A stretch of 64,000 bases of DNA, taken from positions 1-64,000 of the forward strand of contig NZ_FNGF01000004.1 in assembly GCF_900102815.1 (NCBI RefSeq), read 5' to 3'. The DNA comes from Glycomyces sambucus. GTDB taxonomy: Bacteria; Actinomycetota; Actinomycetes; Mycobacteriales; Micromonosporaceae. This document shows, piece after piece, positions 60,101-64,000 of this stretch. Made by a program: the position numbers and the translations under genes. Under the pieces are notes generated by a model. The model searched no databases. It was given only the letters and a program-made list of their open reading frames with translations, and was not told where the DNA came from. Numbering within the stretch: position 1 is the stretch's first letter; the number at the start of each line of letters is the position of its first letter.

Positions 60101-60646
60101 GTGGCAGAGCAGCGCGCACCAGAGGGCTTCAAGGACGACCGGCCGCTGGCCTCCGAGGCAGAGGCCAAGGCGGTGGCCTCGGCGGTGCGCCTGCGGATCC
60201 TGCGGCTGTGCCTGGACCAAGCCCTGACGAACAAGGAGATCGCGCTGCGGCTCGGGTCGAACCCGGCGACCGTGCTGCACCACGTGCGCAAGCTGGTCGA
60301 GACGGGTTTCCTGACGGCCCAGGAGGAGCGGATCGGCGCGCGCGGGGCGCGGGAGATCCCGTACCTGGCCACGCGGAAATCGTGGGCGCTCCAGTTGGGC
60401 GAGGAGTTCCGGACGGACATGTCAGTGGCGATGCTGGAGGCGTTCCGCACCGAGGTCGAGCTGCTCCCCGACCCCGGGCAGGTGAACGCGGGGCGGATCG
60501 GGCTGCGGCTCAACGACGAGCAGTACGCGGAGGTCAGCCAGCGCTTCAAGCTGCTGTTCGACGACCTGGCGACGATGCGGCCCGGCCCGGGCGCGCGGCC
60601 CTTCTCGGTGTTCATGGCGATCCACCCGGACGCCGGGCGGGACTAG
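60101..60646 (+). CDS. ArsR-type winged-helix regulator
   Basis: 181 residues. Winged helix at about residues 25-75 (RLRILRLCLDQALTNKEIAL, then NPATVLHHVRKLVETGFL), with a longer C-terminal domain than simple metal-sensing ArsR proteins; no cysteine-based metal site is visible. Start: GTG 60101. Divergent from the MFS gene and the probable repressor at the CCCAA-TCAG-TTGGG site. Confidence 0.88.
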   Translation: MAEQRAPEGFKDDRPLASEAEAKAVASAVRLRILRLCLDQALTNKEIALRLGSNPATVLHHVRKLVETGFLTAQEERIGARGAREIPYLATRKSWALQLGEEFRTDMSVAMLEAFRTEVELLPDPGQVNAGRIGLRLNDEQYAEVSQRFKLLFDDLATMRPGPGARPFSVFMAIHPDAGRD

Positions 60647-60663
60647 CGCCGAACGCGAGAACC

Positions 60664-61047
60664 GCTCGATCCCGAGGCGCCCCCGGTCTCAACGGTGCCT
60701 CGGGGGTCCGACACCGCCGCGCCGCGGCGGTCCGGCACCGAAATCCGAAGGTGAGGGGTGCTCGATCCGCAGGCACCCCCGGTTGCAAAGGTGCCTTGGG
60801 GGTCCGACACCGCCCTGGAACTGCGGTCCGGCACCAAAATCCGAAGATGAGGGGTGCTCGATCCGTGGGCGCCCCCGGTTACAAGGGTGCCTTCGGGGTC
60901 CGACATGCCTACGGATCGGCGGTCCGGCAGCGGAGTTGAAAGACGAAGGTTGCTCAATCCGGAGGCGCCCCCGGTTAGAAGGGTGCCTCGGGGCTCCGAC
61001 ACAGACTGGTTCCACCAGCGACGCCAAGACGGTAAAGGGCGGGACGG
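60664..61047. repeat. Four tandem copies of a 96-bp repeat
   Basis: GCTC(G/A)AT-starting units begin at 60664, 60760, 60856 and 60952, an exact 96-bp period with moderate divergence (the fourth is the most divergent and partial). Each unit has an inverted repeat (GGCACC...GGTGCC type) and a conserved GGTCCGACA block. The array fills the 0.5-kb gap between the ArsR-type gene and glpD, which converge here; no gene is supported in this gap. Confidence 0.9.
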
Positions 61048-61139
61048 GGACCCCTCAGACCCCGTCCCGCCCGTCGAGGCAGTTGCCTGCCTCGTGTGTG
61101 CGGAGAAAAGTTCGTGTGCGGTGTGCCGGCGGACCGGGC

Positions 61140-62786
61140 CTACCGCTGGTCGAGCAGCAGCTGCACCTGTGCGCGGATCTCGGGCGTGTCGAGGCCGCGG
61201 ATGGTGAGCGTGGTGCGGCGGCGCAGGACGTCGTCGGGTGTCTCGGCCCACTCCATGTCGCGAGCGTAGACCACCTGGGCCCAGATCTCGGGTGCGTCCG
61301 GGTGGACGCGCCGGGCGAGCTCCGGGTGCTCGCCCGCGAGGCGGGCGATGTCGAAGGCGATGGAGCCGTAGTGGGTCGCCAGGTGCGCCGCGGTGTCCTC
61401 GCCGAGGTTCGGCAGCGGCGAGCCGCCGTCGGACAGGAGCCGGTGCTGCACCGCGTGCGGGTTCGCGATGCCCGGCAGCGGCAGGCGCCGGGGCAGGTTC
61501 CGCATGGGCTCCATCTCGGCGCCGATGGTGTACCCGGGCATCTCGGCGAGCTTCTTCATCACGGTGCGTCCGATGTGGCGGAACGTGGTCCACTTGCCGC
61601 CCGCTACGGAGAGCATCCCGCCGCGGCCTTCGGTCACGACGGTCTCGCGCTTGGCCTTGGCGGTGCTCCCGGGCCCGCCGGGCAGGACCCGGAGCCCGGC
61701 GAACGAGTAGGTCATGAGGTCGCGGCGCAGCTGCTCGGGCCGGACGGAATGGCCGGCCTCGTCGAGGATCTGGGCGATGTCCTTCTCGTTGACCGCGACG
61801 TCGCCGGGGTCGCCCTCGTACGCCTCGTCGGTGGTGCCGAGCAGGAGCATGTCCTCCCACGGCAGCGCGAACGTGATGCGGTACTTGTCGATCGGCGTCG
61901 CCAGCGCGGCCTGCCAGTGGGAGGTGCGCTTGAGGACGAGGTGGGCGCCCTTGGAGAGGCGGATCGAGGGGTCGGCGCCGGCGTTCTCCATGCGGCGCAG
62001 GTGGTCGACCCAGGGTCCGGTGGCGTTGAGGACGACGTGGGCGTCGACGCCGAACTCGGTGCCGTCGAGGCGGTCGCGCAGTTCGGCGCCGCTGACGCGG
62101 CCCTTGACGCCCTGCCTGCCGGTGAAGCGCAGGCCGGTGACCTCGGCGTGGTTGAGGACGACGGCACCGGCGTCGGCGGCGGCGCGGACGGTCATGAGGG
62201 CCATGCGGGCGTCGTTCATCTGGCTGTCGCCGTAGACGGCGACGGCCTTGAGGTCGTCGATGCGCAGTTCGGGCACGGCCATGCGGGCCTTGACCGGGTT
62301 GAGGAGGTGGCCGACGCCGTCGCCGAAGCCGGAGAGCGCGGAGTAGGCGAAGACGCCGGCGCCCATCTTGGCGGCGCCGTGGGGCCCGTTCTTGTAGATG
62401 GGCAGGTAGAAGGTGAGGGGCCGGGAGAGGTGCGGGGCCACTTGGCGGGTGAGGGCGCGGCGTTCGAAGTGGTTCTCGGCGACGAGTTTGACGGCGCCGG
62501 TCTGGAGGTAGCGGAGTCCGCCGTGGAGGAGTTTGGAGGAGGCCGAGGAGGTGGCTCCGGCGAAGTCGCCGGAGTCGACCAGGGCCACCCGCAGTCCCGA
62601 CTGGGCGGCGTGCCAGGCGGTGGAGATGCCCAGGATGCCGCCGCCGATGACGAGCAGGTCGAACGTGGTGTTCGACAGCGCGTCGCGCTGCTCGGCCCGG
62701 TCCGCGCGCTCGGTCCAGTGCGCGTTCGCGATCCGCGCGACGGTCGGGTCCTCCCAGTTGGCGGGGAGGTGCTGCAAGGTGGTCAT
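61140..62786 (-). CDS. glpD: Glycerol-3-phosphate dehydrogenase (aerobic, FAD-dependent)
   Basis: 548 residues. FAD site LLVIGGGILGISTAWHAAQS, SSKLLHGGLRYLQTG, and VVLNATGPWVDHLR and GGKWTTFRHIGRTVMKKL identify it. Oxidises glycerol-3-phosphate to dihydroxyacetone phosphate at the membrane and passes electrons to quinone. Start: ATG 62786 with GGAGTCGGCC upstream. It follows glpK by 35 bp, an operon for glycerol use. Confidence 0.95.
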   Translation of the reverse strand: MTTLQHLPANWEDPTVARIANAHWTERADRAEQRDALSNTTFDLLVIGGGILGISTAWHAAQSGLRVALVDSGDFAGATSSASSKLLHGGLRYLQTGAVKLVAENHFERRALTRQVAPHLSRPLTFYLPIYKNGPHGAAKMGAGVFAYSALSGFGDGVGHLLNPVKARMAVPELRIDDLKAVAVYGDSQMNDARMALMTVRAAADAGAVVLNHAEVTGLRFTGRQGVKGRVSGAELRDRLDGTEFGVDAHVVLNATGPWVDHLRRMENAGADPSIRLSKGAHLVLKRTSHWQAALATPIDKYRITFALPWEDMLLLGTTDEAYEGDPGDVAVNEKDIAQILDEAGHSVRPEQLRRDLMTYSFAGLRVLPGGPGSTAKAKRETVVTEGRGGMLSVAGGKWTTFRHIGRTVMKKLAEMPGYTIGAEMEPMRNLPRRLPLPGIANPHAVQHRLLSDGGSPLPNLGEDTAAHLATHYGSIAFDIARLAGEHPELARRVHPDAPEIWAQVVYARDMEWAETPDDVLRRRTTLTIRGLDTPEIRAQVQLLLDQR

Positions 62787-62821
62787 GGCCGACTCCTCAT
62801 TCCACGGTGTTCATAGGGCGT

Positions 62822-64000
62822 CTAGTCCTCGAGCCAGCCCATGGTGCGCTCGACGGCCTTGAGCCAGTTCTTGTATTCGCGGTCCCGCAGGTCCGAGTCC
62901 ATGTCGGGGGTCCATTCCGCGGCCCGGCGCCAGTTGGCGCGCAGGTCCTCGGTGGAGTTCCAGAAGCCGACGGCGAGCCCGGCCGCGTAGGCGGCGCCGA
63001 GGCAGGTGGTCTCGGCGACCATCGGGCGCACGACGGGGGCGTCGAGGACGTCGGCGAGGAACTGCATGAGGAGGTTGTTCGAGGTCATGCCGCCGTCGAC
63101 CTTGAGCGCGGAGAGTTCGACGCCGGAGTCCTTGGTCATGGCGTCGGTGATCTCGCGGGTCTGCCAGGCGGTGGCCTCCAGGACGGCGCGGGCGATGTGG
63201 GCCTTGGTGACGTACCTGGTGAGGCCGGCGATCACGCCGCGGGCGTCGGAGCGCCAGTAGGGCGCGAAGAGCCCGGAGAAGGCCGGCACGAAGTAGGCGC
63301 CGCCGTTGTCCTCGACGGAGAGCGCGAGGGTCTCGATCTCGGCGGCGGTGCTGATGAGGCCCATCTGGTCGCGCATCCACTGGACGAGCGAGCCGGTGAC
63401 GGCGATGGAGCCTTCGAGGGCGTAGACCGGGTCCTGCTCGCCGATGCGGTAGCCGATGGTGGTGAGCAGGCCGGATTCGGAGTGGATGAGCTTCTCGCCG
63501 GTGTTCATGAGCATGAACGTGCCGGTGCCGTACGTGGACTTGGCCTCGCCGGTGGAGAAGCAGGTCTGCCCGAAGAGGGCGGCCTGCTGGTCGCCGAGGG
63601 CGGAGGCGACGGGGACGCCGCCGAGGAGCTGGCCGAGGGTGCCGCCGGTGACCTCGCCGTAGATCTCGGAGGAGGAGCGGATCTCGGGGAGGACCTGGAG
63701 GGGGACGCCCATCTCGGCGGCGATGTCCTCGTTCCAGCTCAGGTCCTCGAGGTTCATGAGGAGGGTGCGGGAGGCGTTGGTGACGTCGGTGACGTGGACG
63801 CCGCCGTTGACGCCGCCGGTAAGGTTCCAGATGACCCAGGAGTCCATGGTGCCGAAGAGGAGGTCGCCGGCTTCGGCCTTGGCGCGCAGGCCGTCGACGT
63901 TGTCGAGGAGCCAGGCGATCTTGGGTCCGGCGAAGTAGGCGGCGAGGGGGAGGCCGGTCTCGCGGCGCCAGCGGTCCTGGCCGGCGTCGCCGCCGAGCTG
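62822..64000 (-). CDS. glpK: Glycerol kinase, C-terminal part (5' end outside the window)
   Basis: About 393 codons are present. The reading frame runs off the right edge: upstream of [14 protein letters not shown] it continues as [15 protein letters not shown], the conserved glycerol kinase core. Further motifs are [32 protein letters not shown] and [20 protein letters not shown]. Phosphorylates glycerol with ATP, feeding GlpD. Partial gene only because of the window boundary. Confidence 0.96.
   Translation of the reverse strand, partial: QLGGDAGQDRWRRETGLPLAAYFAGPKIAWLLDNVDGLRAKAEAGDLLFGTMDSWVIWNLTGGVNGGVHVTDVTNASRTLLMNLEDLSWNEDIAAEMGVPLQVLPEIRSSSEIYGEVTGGTLGQLLGGVPVASALGDQQAALFGQTCFSTGEAKSTYGTGTFMLMNTGEKLIHSESGLLTTIGYRIGEQDPVYALEGSIAVTGSLVQWMRDQMGLISTAAEIETLALSVEDNGGAYFVPAFSGLFAPYWRSDARGVIAGLTRYVTKAHIARAVLEATAWQTREITDAMTKDSGVELSALKVDGGMTSNNLLMQFLADVLDAPVVRPMVAETTCLGAAYAAGLAVGFWNSTEDLRANWRRAAEWTPDMDSDLRDREYKNWLKAVERTMGWLED

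Noticed and set aside
60643-61860. Minus-strand ORF with 32-residue repeats over the 96-bp array
   Set aside because: Most of it is antisense-frame shadow of glpD, and no start signal is visible near the array. The repeat itself is reported as DNA.
1-64000. CRISPR arrays, tRNA genes, transposases or prophage genes
   Set aside because: Gaps were read for direct-repeat/spacer patterns, cloverleaf ends and integrase or transposase motifs; none was seen. The tandem repeats found have no unique spacers.

Overview
The window comes from a high-GC actinobacterium. The evidence is GC-rich coding sequence throughout, an rRNA leader with the actinobacterial boxA-type sequence, a mycothiol biosynthesis ligase (mshC), frequent GTG/TTG starts, ATGA-type gene overlaps, and terminators that are GC hairpins without a T-tract. 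The mix of a lysine aminomutase pathway, tandem imine-reductase-like genes and serpins would suit the Glycomyces/Stackebrandtia group, but that placement is a guess and no species can be named from the sequence.

Layout. 1-420: the 5' end of a 16S rRNA gene (minus strand) with its leader and a candidate promoter. 770-13,500: an OsmC peroxidase, a solitary KamA-type radical SAM enzyme behind a structured leader, a quinone reductase with a divergent XRE regulator, three tandem imine-reductase-like genes with a divergent HxlR regulator, a DUF2087 regulator, a HAD phosphatase, thymidine kinase and B12-dependent methionine synthase. 13,300-25,650: a small membrane peptide, a PPOX flavoprotein, phenylalanine hydroxylase, an orphan HypX-like protein, mshC, an aldo/keto reductase, a VOC protein, an AraC regulator, an ABC-F protein with a short leader ORF and folded leader, an M20 peptidase and a KhtT/KhtU-like antiporter pair. 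25,800-34,450: a class A beta-lactamase-like protein, then a divergent cluster for lysine degradation through the aminomutase route (kdd-kamD-kamE-kal-mutL on the minus strand, kamA-kce on the plus strand).

34,500-44,980: DinB, a membrane protein, a heterodimeric ABC exporter with complementary loss of ATP-site motifs, a mycothiol-dependent isomerase-like protein, two overlapping serpin genes, a Tet(M)/Otr(A)-like ribosomal protection protein and a GNAT. 45,100-54,550: a three-subunit HcnABC/opine-oxidase-like flavin dehydrogenase, then a LacI-regulated sugar ABC importer without its ATPase, with a GH42 beta-galactosidase. 54,553-55,640 is non-coding and repeat-rich. 55,640-64,000: a SigJ-type sigma factor, a TetR/DUF4267 divergent pair, a C39-like protein, a divergent MFS/ArsR pair with a palindrome inside the promoter spacer, four copies of a 96-bp tandem repeat, glpD and the 3' part of glpK.

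How the genes work together. The lysine cluster encodes a complete route from L-lysine through beta-lysine, 3,5-diaminohexanoate and 5-amino-3-oxohexanoate to acetoacetate and crotonyl-CoA, with a MutL-type protein that probably maintains the B12 enzyme. Several regulator-target pairs are divergent with visible palindromes between them. Two ribosome-directed resistance-type genes (ABC-F and ribosomal protection) each have a short ORF upstream, which suggests control by translation of the leader. Family calls rest on motif recognition by eye; no database search was possible.
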